Assembly: GCA_017633615.1 (NCBI GenBank)
Contig: JAGBPB010000114.1
Span: 5,352 to 69,351 of the forward strand
Direction: 5' to 3'
DNA: 64,000 bases
From: Bacteroidaceae bacterium
GTDB lineage: Bacteria; Bacteroidota; Bacteroidia; Bacteroidales; Bacteroidaceae
Shown here: positions 1-8,236 of the stretch, piece by piece
How positions within the stretch are numbered: the first letter of the stretch is position 1
Layout: every line of letters starts with the position of its first letter
Made by a program: the position numbers and the translations under genes
The notes under the pieces: generated by a model
The model's database searches: none
Seen by the model: only the letters and a program-made list of their open reading frames with translations
What the model was told of the DNA's origin: nothing

Positions 1-929
1 GATTAGTAATACGTAACACCGGAAGCAGCTATCTGGTACGTTCCGATGACGGACGTGATCAGGAGTGCCGCATAAAAGGGACTTTCCGCATAAAAGGCAT
101 TAAAAGCACCAACCCCATAGCCGTAGGTGACTACGTGGAATATGCTCCGGCACGTGAAGGTGAGCCGGCATATATCACAAATATTGAGGAGCGCAGGAAC
201 TATATTATCCGGCGTTCCTCAAATCTTTCCAAGCAGTCACATATCCTGGCCTGCAATCTTGACCAGTGTATGCTGGTGGTCACTATAAACCACCCTGTTA
301 CATCAACGGTTTTCATTGACCGTTTCCTGGCATCGGCCTGGGCCTACCGCATTCCGGTAACACTGGTGTTCAACAAGTCAGATTTACTGAATGATGAGGA
401 TAAAGCCACTCTGCAGGAACTTACGTCACTATATCAGGAGATAGGCTACAACTGCATTCAGTGCGATGCCCTGCACGGTGACGGAATTGAAGACGTCCGC
501 GCTGCGCTTAAGGGCAAGGTCTCACTTATGGCGGGAAACTCAGGTGTAGGCAAGAGCACCCTGGTAAACCGCATCCTGCCTGAACTCAACCAGCGTACAG
601 GTGAGATATCTGAGAAGCATGATACCGGCATGCATACCACCACTTTCTCTGAGATGTTCCCCCTGCCTGAGGGCGGATGGATCATAGACACCCCGGGTAT
701 AAAAGGATTCGGCACATTTGATATGGAGCATGAGGAGATAAGCCACTATTTCCCTGAGATATTCAAGTACTCTGCTGATTGCCGCTACGGCAACTGCATG
801 CACACCACTGAGCCCGACTGCGCCGTAAAACGTGCGGTGGAAACGGGTAAAATCCACATTTCCCGCTACACCAGCTACCTCAGCATGCTGGAGGATGAAG
901 AGGAAGGGAAATACCGGAAAGAAAATTGA
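1..929 (+). CDS. rsgA: Ribosome small subunit-dependent GTPase RsgA (5' end cut by window edge)
   Basis: RsgA is a GTPase that checks late assembly of the 30S ribosomal subunit in the cytoplasm. The reading frame is open to the left edge; the first whole codon is at position 3, and by comparison with the family only a few residues are missing. Residues before the first GTG (135) read as the usual OB-fold start ([26 protein letters not shown]). The GTPase motifs come in circularly permuted order, as expected: NKSD, then the P-loop GNSGVGKST, then DTPG. The C-terminus carries the zinc-binding pattern C-x4-C-x-H followed by EPDC. The gene converges on tadA with a REP-like palindrome between the two stops. 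Identification is secure. Confidence 0.95.
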   Translation, partial: LVIRNTGSSYLVRSDDGRDQECRIKGTFRIKGIKSTNPIAVGDYVEYAPAREGEPAYITNIEERRNYIIRRSSNLSKQSHILACNLDQCMLVVTINHPVTSTVFIDRFLASAWAYRIPVTLVFNKSDLLNDEDKATLQELTSLYQEIGYNCIQCDALHGDGIEDVRAALKGKVSLMAGNSGVGKSTLVNRILPELNQRTGEISEKHDTGMHTTTFSEMFPLPEGGWIIDTPGIKGFGTFDMEHEEISHYFPEIFKYSADCRYGNCMHTTEPDCAVKRAVETGKIHISRYTSYLSMLEDEEEGKYRKEN

Positions 930-930
930 G

Positions 931-961
931 GATGCAATTGGGGACAGTCCCCTTTTGCATC
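931..961. repeat. REP-like palindrome, copy A
   Basis: Imperfect 31-bp palindrome between the convergent stops of rsgA and tadA. The core is GGGGACAGTCCCC (940-952), with outer arms GATGCAA (931-937) and TTGCATC (955-961). The same core occurs at 5008-5028, 5068-5096 and 51041-51067. It could fold in RNA and act as a weak bidirectional terminator, although no T-run follows. Confidence 0.75.
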
Positions 962-962
962 T

Positions 963-1406
963 TCATCTGCGTTTGCGGAAGAATTCCTGAACAATTTGGG
1001 CGCATTCATCGGCCATTACACCCTTAACGACTTCTGTTTTGGGATGGAGCACGTTTGGAGCGTAGATTGTGTAGCCGCGTTTGTCATCGCCTGCACCATA
1101 GACCAGACGTTTGAGCTGCGACCAGCCTATCGCTCCCGCACACATGGTGCAGGGTTCAAGCGTGACGTAAAGCGTACATTCATCCAGATATTTGCCGCCA
1201 AGATATGAAGCGGCAGCTGTTATGGCCTGCATCTCGGCATGGGCAGTGACATCAGTCAGGGTCTCAGTCATATTATGGGCACGGGCTATGACCATCCCCT
1301 TGCACACCACTACGGCACCCACGGGTATCTCACCCTGAGCGGCAGCGGCCTTGGCCTCGTCAAAGGCCATTTTCATGAATCTGATATCCTGCTCCTCCTG
1401 ATTCAT
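963..1406 (-). CDS. tadA: tRNA-specific adenosine deaminase TadA
   Basis: TadA converts adenosine 34 to inosine in the tRNA-Arg(ACG) anticodon and so widens wobble decoding. The 147-residue protein has the cytidine/deoxycytidylate deaminase zinc site: HAEM supplies the zinc-binding His and catalytic Glu, and PCTMCAGA supplies the two zinc-binding Cys. The preceding segment GEIPVGAVVV is typical of the family. The ATG at 1406 overlaps the stop of the 68-residue gene at 1403-1609 by four bases, so the two are probably translationally coupled. Length and motifs match ordinary TadA; a cytosine or guanine deaminase of the same fold is much less likely. Confidence 0.93.
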   Translation of the reverse strand: MNQEEQDIRFMKMAFDEAKAAAAQGEIPVGAVVVCKGMVIARAHNMTETLTDVTAHAEMQAITAAASYLGGKYLDECTLYVTLEPCTMCAGAIGWSQLKRLVYGAGDDKRGYTIYAPNVLHPKTEVVKGVMADECAQIVQEFFRKRR

Positions 1407-1609
1407 CGGCGCATTTCCTGTTCATTGAACAGAGTAGGATAATCATGATCCAGATTCCTGATGATGAAAGTGATGAGAGTCTCTCTCATCCAGCGGCTAC
1501 GGTTACCTATCCTGTACTTGCGCAGATAATTCTCAATTGTCTGCTTCTCATCAGCATTGACCAGGAAACTGTAACGCTCGTTTCTTACAGAATATTCCTT
1601 CTTATCCAT
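1403..1609 (-). CDS. Small ribbon-helix-helix-like protein upstream of tadA
   Basis: A 68-residue basic protein not firmly recognised. A strand-like stretch (YSFLVNADEK) is followed by two predicted helices (QTIENYLRKY and SRWMRETLITFIIRNL), which resembles the ribbon-helix-helix fold of small DNA-binding and plasmid accessory proteins. The ATG at 1609 is followed by normal codon use and the stop overlaps the tadA start as ATGA, which argues for a real gene co-expressed with tadA. Function is unknown; DNA binding is an inference from the fold guess only. Confidence 0.6.
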   Translation of the reverse strand: MDKKEYSVRNERYSFLVNADEKQTIENYLRKYRIGNRSRWMRETLITFIIRNLDHDYPTLFNEQEMRR

Positions 1610-1659
1610 AATTAACTACGAAGATATTGATTTTAAGCCACAATGCAGCATATTATCAC

Positions 1660-1667
1660 TATTTTTG
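1660..1667 (+). promoter_or_regulatory. Candidate -7 box for yraN-birA-pyrH
   Basis: TATTTTTG fits the Bacteroidetes -7 consensus TAnnTTTG and lies 20 bp before the ATG at 1688. It lies downstream of the alternative start at 1643, which supports the shorter yraN start. No good -33 TTG is seen. Confidence 0.45.
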
Positions 1668-1687
1668 CGATACAAACGCTGACGCAC

Positions 1688-2053
1688 ATGGCAAAACACT
1701 TGATTTTAGGACATGAAGGTGAGGATATAGCCGCCCGATATCTTGAGGAACACGGTTACGTAATTCTTGACCGGAACTGGCGATGCGGTCACAAGGAACT
1801 GGACCTGGTGGTTCTGAAAGACCGAACAATAGTCTTTGTGGAGGTCAAGACCCGCACCGGCACCCAATATGGTGATCCGCAGGATTTTGTTGACAACCGC
1901 AAGATAAAGCGAATAATAAATTCGGCCGATGCCTACATAAGGTTCAGGTGTATTGATATGGATGTCAGGTTTGATATAATATCCATCGTTACGGATGGAG
2001 AGGATTTTAAAGTTGAACATATTGAGCAGGCGTTTTTTCCGCCGGTGGAATAA
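1688..2053 (+). CDS. yraN: YraN/UPF0102 family nuclease-like protein
   Basis: A 121-residue protein of the UPF0102 (YraN) family, which has an endonuclease-like fold of the Holliday-junction resolvase type; its cellular role is not settled. Diagnostic parts are the N-terminal GHEGEDIAARYLEEHGY, the acidic strand KELDLVV, and VFVEVKTR with the conserved E-x-K pair of this nuclease superfamily. The start is placed at ATG 1688 (MAKHLILG) because homologues begin there and the promoter-like box at 1660 precedes it. Its TAA overlaps the birA ATG by one base, so the two are co-translated. Confidence 0.88.
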   Translation: MAKHLILGHEGEDIAARYLEEHGYVILDRNWRCGHKELDLVVLKDRTIVFVEVKTRTGTQYGDPQDFVDNRKIKRIINSADAYIRFRCIDMDVRFDIISIVTDGEDFKVEHIEQAFFPPVE

Positions 2054-2814
2054 TGGCAAGAATCAAGTGGCACAGGAGTGACAGCATTGGCTCCACTAAC
2101 ACATATCTGCGTGAACTGAACGGAGGTGATCCGGACTATGACTATGAGGTGGCGGTAGCCTCTTTCCAGACTGCAGGACGCGGTCAGAAAGGCAACACGT
2201 GGGAGTCAGAGGCCGGCAAGAACCTGCTTTTCAGCATACTGGCACACCCACAGGGCATAAAAGTGCAGGAGCAGTTCTATATATCGGAGGCTATAGCACT
2301 GGCGGTATCGGACAGCGTGATTGCCGCCGTAGGAGCTGAGTATGCCGATGGCGTATCTGTCAAATGGTCTAATGATGTCTATTGGAATGACTTTAAGATG
2401 GCAGGCATACTGATTGAGAACACCCTTCAGGGTGACCGCATACTTGATACCGTAGCAGGTGTAGGGCTTGACGTGAACCAGGAGGTGTTTGTAAGTGATG
2501 CGCCCAACCCCATTTCAATGCGCAACATCACGGGCCGTGAGTTTGACCTGGACGCTCTGCTTAATGATATTGTGGACCGTTTCATCGGATATATGGAGGC
2601 CGGAACTACGGAATTACGGAACAAAACGGATAAACTGTACCGCAGCCGCCTCTACCGCCGTGAAGGCTATCATAAGTTCCGCGATGGAAACGGCATATTT
2701 GAGGCCTGCATAGAAGGCATCCGTCCCGATGGCTGCCTGATGCTGCAAACCCCCAACGGTGAGCACCGCGTCTATGAATTCAAGCAGGTACAGTTCATCC
2801 TGCCGGGAAAATGA
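2053..2814 (+). CDS. birA: Biotin--[acetyl-CoA-carboxylase] ligase BirA
   Basis: The enzyme adenylates biotin and transfers it to a lysine of biotin-dependent carboxylases. The 253 residues contain the BPL/LplA catalytic core: STNTYL near the N-terminus, the biotinyl-AMP loop GRGQKGNTWES, the strand KNLLFS, and the active-site KWSNDVYWNDFKMAGILIE with its catalytic lysine. The N-terminal helix-turn-helix repressor domain of E. coli BirA is absent, so this is a catalytic-only form. It overlaps yraN by one base and is followed 25 bp later by pyrH on the same strand. Confidence 0.93.
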   Translation: MARIKWHRSDSIGSTNTYLRELNGGDPDYDYEVAVASFQTAGRGQKGNTWESEAGKNLLFSILAHPQGIKVQEQFYISEAIALAVSDSVIAAVGAEYADGVSVKWSNDVYWNDFKMAGILIENTLQGDRILDTVAGVGLDVNQEVFVSDAPNPISMRNITGREFDLDALLNDIVDRFIGYMEAGTTELRNKTDKLYRSRLYRREGYHKFRDGNGIFEACIEGIRPDGCLMLQTPNGEHRVYEFKQVQFILPGK

Positions 2815-2839
2815 TTAAATTCGCAAAAAAATAAACACA

Positions 2840-3550
2840 ATGGCTAGGTTTAAGAGAATATTGCTCAAGCTCAGCGGCGAGAGTCTGATGGGTGAGCAGA
2901 AATACGGTATTGACGAGAAGCGTCTGGGTGAGTATGCACAGCAGATCAAGGAGATACATGATATGGGTGTGCAGATAGGCATAGTGATTGGCGGCGGTAA
3001 CATATTCCGCGGTCTCAAGGGCGCAGGCAAGGGCTTTGACCGCGTAAAAGGAGACCAGATGGGTATGCTGGCAACCGTAATCAACGGTCTGGGACTGAGT
3101 TCCGCACTCACATCGATAGACTGCCCCAACAAGGTGCTTACCGCTATCCGCATGGAACCCATCGGCGAGCTCTATTCAAAGTGGAAAGCCATAGACGCAA
3201 TGGAGCAGGGGCAGGTAGCCATCCTGGTGGGCGGCACAGGTAACCCCTACTTCACAACCGATACCGGCTCATCACTGCGCGGCATTGAGATTGAGGCCGA
3301 TGTAATGCTCAAGGGAACCCGCGTGGACGGCGTCTACACCGCCGATCCCGAGAAGGATCCCACTGCCACCAAGTTTGATGAAATCACCTTTGATGAAATC
3401 TACAACCGCAACCTAAAGGTAATGGACCTGACCGCCACCACAATGTGTAAGGAGAACGGTCTTTCCATCTACGTATTCAATATGGATGTTCCCGGCAACC
3501 TCAAGAAGGTCATCGCCGGCGAGCCCATCGGCACCCTGGTGCATAAGTGA
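2840..3550 (+). CDS. pyrH: UMP kinase PyrH
   Basis: Phosphorylates UMP to UDP in pyrimidine nucleotide synthesis. The 236 residues follow the amino-acid-kinase fold: RILLKLSGESLMG at the N-terminus, IVIGGGNIFRG, GTGNPYFTTDT, and KGTRVDGVYTADP toward the C-terminus, all characteristic of bacterial PyrH. It is the third gene of the yraN-birA-pyrH run. Its stop at 3550 directly abuts the stop of the convergent DUF4419 gene at 3551, leaving no space for a terminator. Confidence 0.96.
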   Translation: MARFKRILLKLSGESLMGEQKYGIDEKRLGEYAQQIKEIHDMGVQIGIVIGGGNIFRGLKGAGKGFDRVKGDQMGMLATVINGLGLSSALTSIDCPNKVLTAIRMEPIGELYSKWKAIDAMEQGQVAILVGGTGNPYFTTDTGSSLRGIEIEADVMLKGTRVDGVYTADPEKDPTATKFDEITFDEIYNRNLKVMDLTATTMCKENGLSIYVFNMDVPGNLKKVIAGEPIGTLVHK

Positions 3551-4990
3551 TTATTTAACGCGTCTGATGCGAGCTTCGGGGAAGCGGGCCTTAAGTGCAG
3601 CTTCCTCATCAGGTGTCATGCTGCCGGTGATGGTGAGTTCATCTATCCTCTTCTCATCCATCCAATCCGGAATGATTACCTTGCCGTCAAATGTCAGTGA
3701 GAGGCGCCCTATATGGCCCATCTTGCGGATTATATCAGGAACCTTGTTCACCCTCAGAGACAGGCCGTCCCAATCATCTTTTGCCTTTTCCTCAAATTCT
3801 TCCAACAGTTCCTCTTCAGTCTGCTTTACACGGGTAAACCAACCCAGTTTTGGAGTCATGGTATAGGTTACAGTATCAACCTCCATTCCAACAATTCCGG
3901 CCCAGAACTCCATCATCATCTCGGCTTCAATCTCGCCTGTAAAGTCATTGTATATGATATACTTATAGTCTGTACGGACCATTTCAGGCAACATTCCGTG
4001 ATCCATATTGACCTCTTTGGGAGTACGGCCGGACTTGTCAAAGGGAAGCAGTTTGAGGAACCAGCCGTCAAACTTGGTGGCACCCATATCCATTCCTCCG
4101 CAACTGAGTCCACGCAAATCGCCCGGGCGGTATTTCTTGACAATGCTCTTCCAGAAATTTACATCGGGCTTACCCTTTGATGCATTTACGAACTCTGTCA
4201 GTATGGGTTCCAGATCCTTTACCCACCAGTCAATGCCGTATGCACTGAGTTTGCGGGTTCGGTCCAGAATTGACTGCCAGTCATCGGGTGTACCGGTAAG
4301 GGTGATGCTCGGGATACCGCAAGAAAGATACATTACAATGTAATTGAAGTATGACTTTACGGTCTCCATAAGTACAATCTCTGATACTATGTGCTCATTC
4401 ACGCCCGTTGTAGAAAATTTCTGAGCCATGATATCGGCAATCTCACCCTTGGTGTTGTCACGTATCTGCTCATAAAAACCGTCTACAATCGCCTCCCAGT
4501 CAGCATGACCTTCCAAAATATCTTTGCCGGACTGCACCACCAGGTCTATCTTCCCTTCATGATCCACAAACAGGTTACGCAGTTCCTCAGGGTTGTCATT
4601 AACATAGTGTGCAAATCCCTGACAGATAAGGAACCATATTACATCGGGCGACAGCACCACGGGCCTGTGGTCTGCAAAAGCATCAATCATTCCATCAAAG
4701 AACGGGCTCTCACCATAGTAAGCATATTGCCCTTGTCCTAATCCGGAGCCTACAACCCTCTCTGCATCACCCGGAATCTCACTACGGTTCAACATTGCGC
4801 TGATAAGCCCCTGAGCATTTTTCATTTTAAACGACAGGCTCTCACCTGTAGGTTCGGGCAGGTCAGGATCAACACGGAAAGTTATACTCTTTCCTTTCTC
4901 ACGGCTTATGATATCCTTTTTCTTAGCCTGCACGCCTGCCGAAACCACCAGTCCGGCAAGAACCATCAAACATATTCTAAATTTCTTCAT
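3551..4990 (-). CDS. Exported DUF4419-family protein
   Basis: A 479-residue protein with a clear Sec signal peptide (MKKFRICLMVLAGLVVSAG, predicted cleavage near residue 22, VQA/KKK). The mature part resembles the DUF4419 family, known mostly from eukaryotes and scattered bacteria. Supporting blocks are HRPVVLSPDVIWFLICQGF, the segment ending in YFNYIVMYLSCGIPSITLTG, and a Gly/Cys/Asp block (RGLSCGGMDMGATKFDGW). No catalytic site can be named and function is unknown. It abuts pyrH tail to tail. A REP-like palindrome sits just upstream of its start. Family assignment is from memory. Confidence 0.75.
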   Translation of the reverse strand: MKKFRICLMVLAGLVVSAGVQAKKKDIISREKGKSITFRVDPDLPEPTGESLSFKMKNAQGLISAMLNRSEIPGDAERVVGSGLGQGQYAYYGESPFFDGMIDAFADHRPVVLSPDVIWFLICQGFAHYVNDNPEELRNLFVDHEGKIDLVVQSGKDILEGHADWEAIVDGFYEQIRDNTKGEIADIMAQKFSTTGVNEHIVSEIVLMETVKSYFNYIVMYLSCGIPSITLTGTPDDWQSILDRTRKLSAYGIDWWVKDLEPILTEFVNASKGKPDVNFWKSIVKKYRPGDLRGLSCGGMDMGATKFDGWFLKLLPFDKSGRTPKEVNMDHGMLPEMVRTDYKYIIYNDFTGEIEAEMMMEFWAGIVGMEVDTVTYTMTPKLGWFTRVKQTEEELLEEFEEKAKDDWDGLSLRVNKVPDIIRKMGHIGRLSLTFDGKVIIPDWMDEKRIDELTITGSMTPDEEAALKARFPEARIRRVK

Positions 4991-5007
4991 AATATTCCTT
5001 TGTGTCA

Positions 5008-5028
5008 GAAGGGGACTGTCCCCAATTG
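5008..5028. repeat. REP-like palindrome, copy B
   Basis: Copy of the GGGGACTGTCCCC element followed by AATTG, lying upstream of the DUF4419 start. It is oriented opposite to copy C 40 bp away, so the two form a head-to-head pair like those of bacterial REP/BIME elements. Confidence 0.75.
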
Positions 5029-5055
5029 AACATATTATCGTTTACTTATTCTCAC

Positions 5056-8000
5056 CTACTTTTTCACGTGCAATTGGGGACTGTCCCCTTTTGCACACAC
5101 CGCACGGACGGAAAAACCTTTCACCCTATCCCTGGACGTTATATGTATCTTAGTCATTTTTGATCCGCCAAATGAATCCTCTGCATCTCCAAAGTCAAGC
5201 TCCACCTCATCGGATGTTCCGAATTTAATTTCACTGAATGCCAAAATGACACAACGGTCTGTATACCCGGAACTTAAGTCTGATGTCAGATAATAACCGT
5301 CAATATTATTTGTTGCTATGAAATCATCCCCTAACCCTAAAGATGAATTATAAGGAAGGAATATGGAGTTCTGCGTATATCCGGGAACCCGGCTTGTTAT
5401 GCGGTAACCCTTTACTCCGTTTATGGAATCCTCTTTCCATTCACATTTCTCATACAGTTCCTTATAATCCTCCTTGGTGGGCATACGCCACTTGCCTCCC
5501 CAGTTGACCCGGGCAGCATCATCCTCAAGGTCCAGTCTGGTTTTTCCGTCCTTATACGGATCATTGGAGTTTTCTCTGAAAGGTACGTATTTTGAGTACC
5601 ACCATTTGTTCTCATCCTTATAAGCAGCCATGTACTTGTAGTTGTACACTGAATAATAGATTTTCTGAGTGGTTTCACCCCAGGCAAAACGGGCTCCAAT
5701 CTCTTCAGGATTCTCAGCGCCCACATTGCAGTCTGCCCAAAGCACACTTAAGCCTAAATCAACCATAGCGTTATGTTTCAAAGGCTTGACGGGATCAGGC
5801 TTCACTTTCCCTCGGCCTTCTGATTCAGGTATTTCCTTTACAGGCCTGATGGGTACGCCATGAAAACGTCTGCTCATATTGCCCAACGATTGATCCAAAG
5901 TCGATGTCCAGTAATAAACGGCCCCACCATTGACAAGACCGGAACTGAACCCGCTTATATAATCACTTATGTAACCGGCAGCAGGCAGGTATATGCTACG
6001 GCCTTCATATCCGGGGACATTGCTGGTGATGACATATCCCAGAAGTCTTTTTTCAAACCAGACCTCAACAGTATCGTCATATTTGTACTCAAGAGTGTCT
6101 TCTACAAACTTTGCCTCCAAGGTACATTTGGTCTTGAGTTCCCAAAGTTCATCGGCCGTAGGCATACGCCATCCATCACCCAGCAGAACTATGGCTGCAT
6201 CATCCTCCGGATCAAGACTGGCCTTGTAATCAAGCGGATATTTTGATCCTCCCCATGAATTGGTATAGAAATTATACTTGGTTGTCTCATTCGTATACTG
6301 ACCGAACTTATATTTATCGCCGGTATAAAGGCCGGCCTTGGGGCTTGTCTCTCCCCACATGAAATATCCGCCCGGTTCATCAGGCAATGAAGCGCCCAGA
6401 TTGGCCGATGCCCACATAACACTCAGCCCCAGGTCAACTGGCTCCGGCACGGGCAGTGATACAGATACAGCCAGCTCTGCCTTTTTACCTCCTGACTCAG
6501 CCGTTATGATGCAATTGCCCTTGCCTACAGCAGTCAGATAGCCGTCAGCAACTTGGGCAACATCAGGATTTGATGAGCCCCAGGTTACATTCATTTCATT
6601 GACCGGACGACCTGCCGGCATCATCTTGACCACAGCTTCTGTTATCTGTCCGTACTGCATATCCAGATGATCTTCACCAAATGACAATGAAGTGAACATA
6701 TCATTACCAAGAGACTTTACAGGACGTACGCTCATGCCCACAAACCTGGACTCCATGCTGGCCAGGTTGGGCTGAGCTCTCTTTTCTTCTAAAATTGAAT
6801 AATTTCTGTCCAACAGACTTGCATCATAGTATCTTCCCTCTTGGGCGCTGCGCGTATCCAGATATACACCCTGGGTACCACGTCCTGCAGTTGCAGACCA
6901 CACATATAACTCACTGCCGCTGTCTCTGGGCTCATTGCCGTTCATACATCCCGCAAACGGCATAAAAATACTTCTGTCCTCAAAGCCCGGAACCTTGCTT
7001 GTGAATCTCATGCCCTCGACCCCGTCAATGCTTTCAGTTTCATACGTGCTGTTCAATATCAGCTCCTTGAAATCATCAGACGTAGGCATGTGCCATTTAT
7101 CGCCTGATATGACCGATGCAATATCATCCATAGCCTCCAGACGGTCCAGATTATCGGGTTTAAGCAGGAACTCGGTTTGTCCTTCAGTAGTATATTTATC
7201 TAGACCCACTCTGTATCCGGAAGCAGTACTGCAGTATCGGTATGCGTTCCAGGAATAGAAATCCTTGGGTTCAATCTCAGCCCACGCATAATAATTACCG
7301 TAGTCCGATGGTTTTGCGGCACCTATGTTACGGGTTGCCCACAGCACTCCCAGTCCCATATCCACAAATTCCACATCATTCGGCATAACGGTAACGGTGC
7401 ATTCGGCACTACGGCCGTAAGCCTGTACAGTAAGGGTGCATGTTCCGGGAGCTATGGCCGCAATCAGGCCGCCATCTGTTACAGAAACCACGTTTTCATC
7501 GGATGATTTCCATGTTGAAGCGCTGTTTACGTTACGCTTTGACATTAAGACACCCAGTCTGGTAATTGTGCCCTGCTCCATATCAAATTTCTTGCGGTCA
7601 ATAGAGAGTTTGCCCAGTTCTTTACCTGACAGAGGCATGACCATACGCACAGACTGCTCTGATGCCCTGTTCTCACTGTGCCATTCAGTAGCGCCGCGCT
7701 GGAAATTGAAACCGTAAGCTGATTGCTCACCGGGCTGGACGCCCGGAGTAGCAGCCCAATATGATGCGTAAGTGTCTAACTGCATCAGATTGCCATCCTG
7801 CAACCATCCTGATGCGGGCAGAAATATACTGTTACCCTTATATCCTTTAATATTACTTGTTACAAGGTAACCGCTTATACCGTTCTGCTCAATCCATTTC
7901 CATGAGCAGTATTCAAGCAGTTCACTCCACTCTGCCTTGGTGGCCATGCGGCTGCCATCGGTCGTCGTGATAGACATAGCATCGTTCCAGGTCCAATACC

Positions 8001-8145
8001 AACCGTAAGGTCTGTATTCAGTGGTACCCATGTTAACCGTACCCCATTTTACACTCAGACCCAAGTCAACATAATCCTCTGCTGATACTATACTGCATAT
8101 AGCACAGAAAAGGGCAATTACTGAAAATCGGATTATTCTCATCAT
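5056..8145 (-). CDS. Large exported protein with four FISUMP-like modules and two BIG2 domains
   Basis: A 1029-residue protein with an N-terminal signal peptide (MRIIRFSVIALFCAICSIVSA). Numbered from the upstream ATG at 8163, four modules start with VDLGLSVxWAxxNxGA near residues 32, 267, 576 and 801. Each continues with an AWGE/YYAW block, W(R/H)MPT, an SIFLPxxG strand and a final GxSVRxV block. These resemble the FISUMP repeat modules common in Bacteroidetes and Fibrobacter surface proteins. Two Ig-like BIG2 domains (about 184-259 and 490-568) separate modules 1-2 and 2-3. Cell-surface location and binding or adhesion are inferences. The start is set at ATG 8145, about 30 bp after a good promoter; 8142 and 8163 are alternatives. 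The last dozen residues come from a REP element. Confidence 0.8.
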   Translation of the reverse strand: MMRIIRFSVIALFCAICSIVSAEDYVDLGLSVKWGTVNMGTTEYRPYGWYWTWNDAMSITTTDGSRMATKAEWSELLEYCSWKWIEQNGISGYLVTSNIKGYKGNSIFLPASGWLQDGNLMQLDTYASYWAATPGVQPGEQSAYGFNFQRGATEWHSENRASEQSVRMVMPLSGKELGKLSIDRKKFDMEQGTITRLGVLMSKRNVNSASTWKSSDENVVSVTDGGLIAAIAPGTCTLTVQAYGRSAECTVTVMPNDVEFVDMGLGVLWATRNIGAAKPSDYGNYYAWAEIEPKDFYSWNAYRYCSTASGYRVGLDKYTTEGQTEFLLKPDNLDRLEAMDDIASVISGDKWHMPTSDDFKELILNSTYETESIDGVEGMRFTSKVPGFEDRSIFMPFAGCMNGNEPRDSGSELYVWSATAGRGTQGVYLDTRSAQEGRYYDASLLDRNYSILEEKRAQPNLASMESRFVGMSVRPVKSLGNDMFTSLSFGEDHLDMQYGQITEAVVKMMPAGRPVNEMNVTWGSSNPDVAQVADGYLTAVGKGNCIITAESGGKKAELAVSVSLPVPEPVDLGLSVMWASANLGASLPDEPGGYFMWGETSPKAGLYTGDKYKFGQYTNETTKYNFYTNSWGGSKYPLDYKASLDPEDDAAIVLLGDGWRMPTADELWELKTKCTLEAKFVEDTLEYKYDDTVEVWFEKRLLGYVITSNVPGYEGRSIYLPAAGYISDYISGFSSGLVNGGAVYYWTSTLDQSLGNMSRRFHGVPIRPVKEIPESEGRGKVKPDPVKPLKHNAMVDLGLSVLWADCNVGAENPEEIGARFAWGETTQKIYYSVYNYKYMAAYKDENKWWYSKYVPFRENSNDPYKDGKTRLDLEDDAARVNWGGKWRMPTKEDYKELYEKCEWKEDSINGVKGYRITSRVPGYTQNSIFLPYNSSLGLGDDFIATNNIDGYYLTSDLSSGYTDRCVILAFSEIKFGTSDEVELDFGDAEDSFGGSKMTKIHITSRDRVKGFSVRAVCAKGDSPQLHVKK
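5068..5096. repeat. REP-like palindrome, copy C, inside the end of the FISUMP gene
   Basis: 29-bp palindrome with arms GTGCAA (5068-5073) and TTGCAC (5091-5096) around CAATTGGGGACTGTCCCC. It lies within the last codons of the minus-strand gene 5056-8145 and encodes its tail GDSPQLH. Confidence 0.75.
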
Positions 8146-8174
8146 AAGCAACTGGTTTAACATTGATTCCGGGA

Positions 8175-8205
8175 CAAAAGTATCATCCTAAAAACGCAAA
8201 TACAA
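8175..8205 (-). promoter_or_regulatory. Promoter of the FISUMP/BIG2 gene
   Basis: On the minus strand a TTG (8203-8205) is followed after 20 bp by TACTTTTG (8175-8182), a full match to the Bacteroidetes TTTG-N19-21-TAnnTTTG promoter. It lies 30 bp before the chosen start. Confidence 0.6.
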
Positions 8206-8206
8206 C

Positions 8207-8236
8207 AAAAATGCGTCTCAAAACCGTTGCATTTTT
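8207..8236. terminator. Hairpin after the radical SAM gene
   Basis: Perfect 8-bp inverted repeat AAAAATGC (8207-8214) / GCATTTTT (8229-8236), directly after the stop of the minus-strand radical SAM gene. The A/T-rich arms give a T-run on the transcript. It is likely a terminator separating that operon from the FISUMP gene. Confidence 0.45.
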
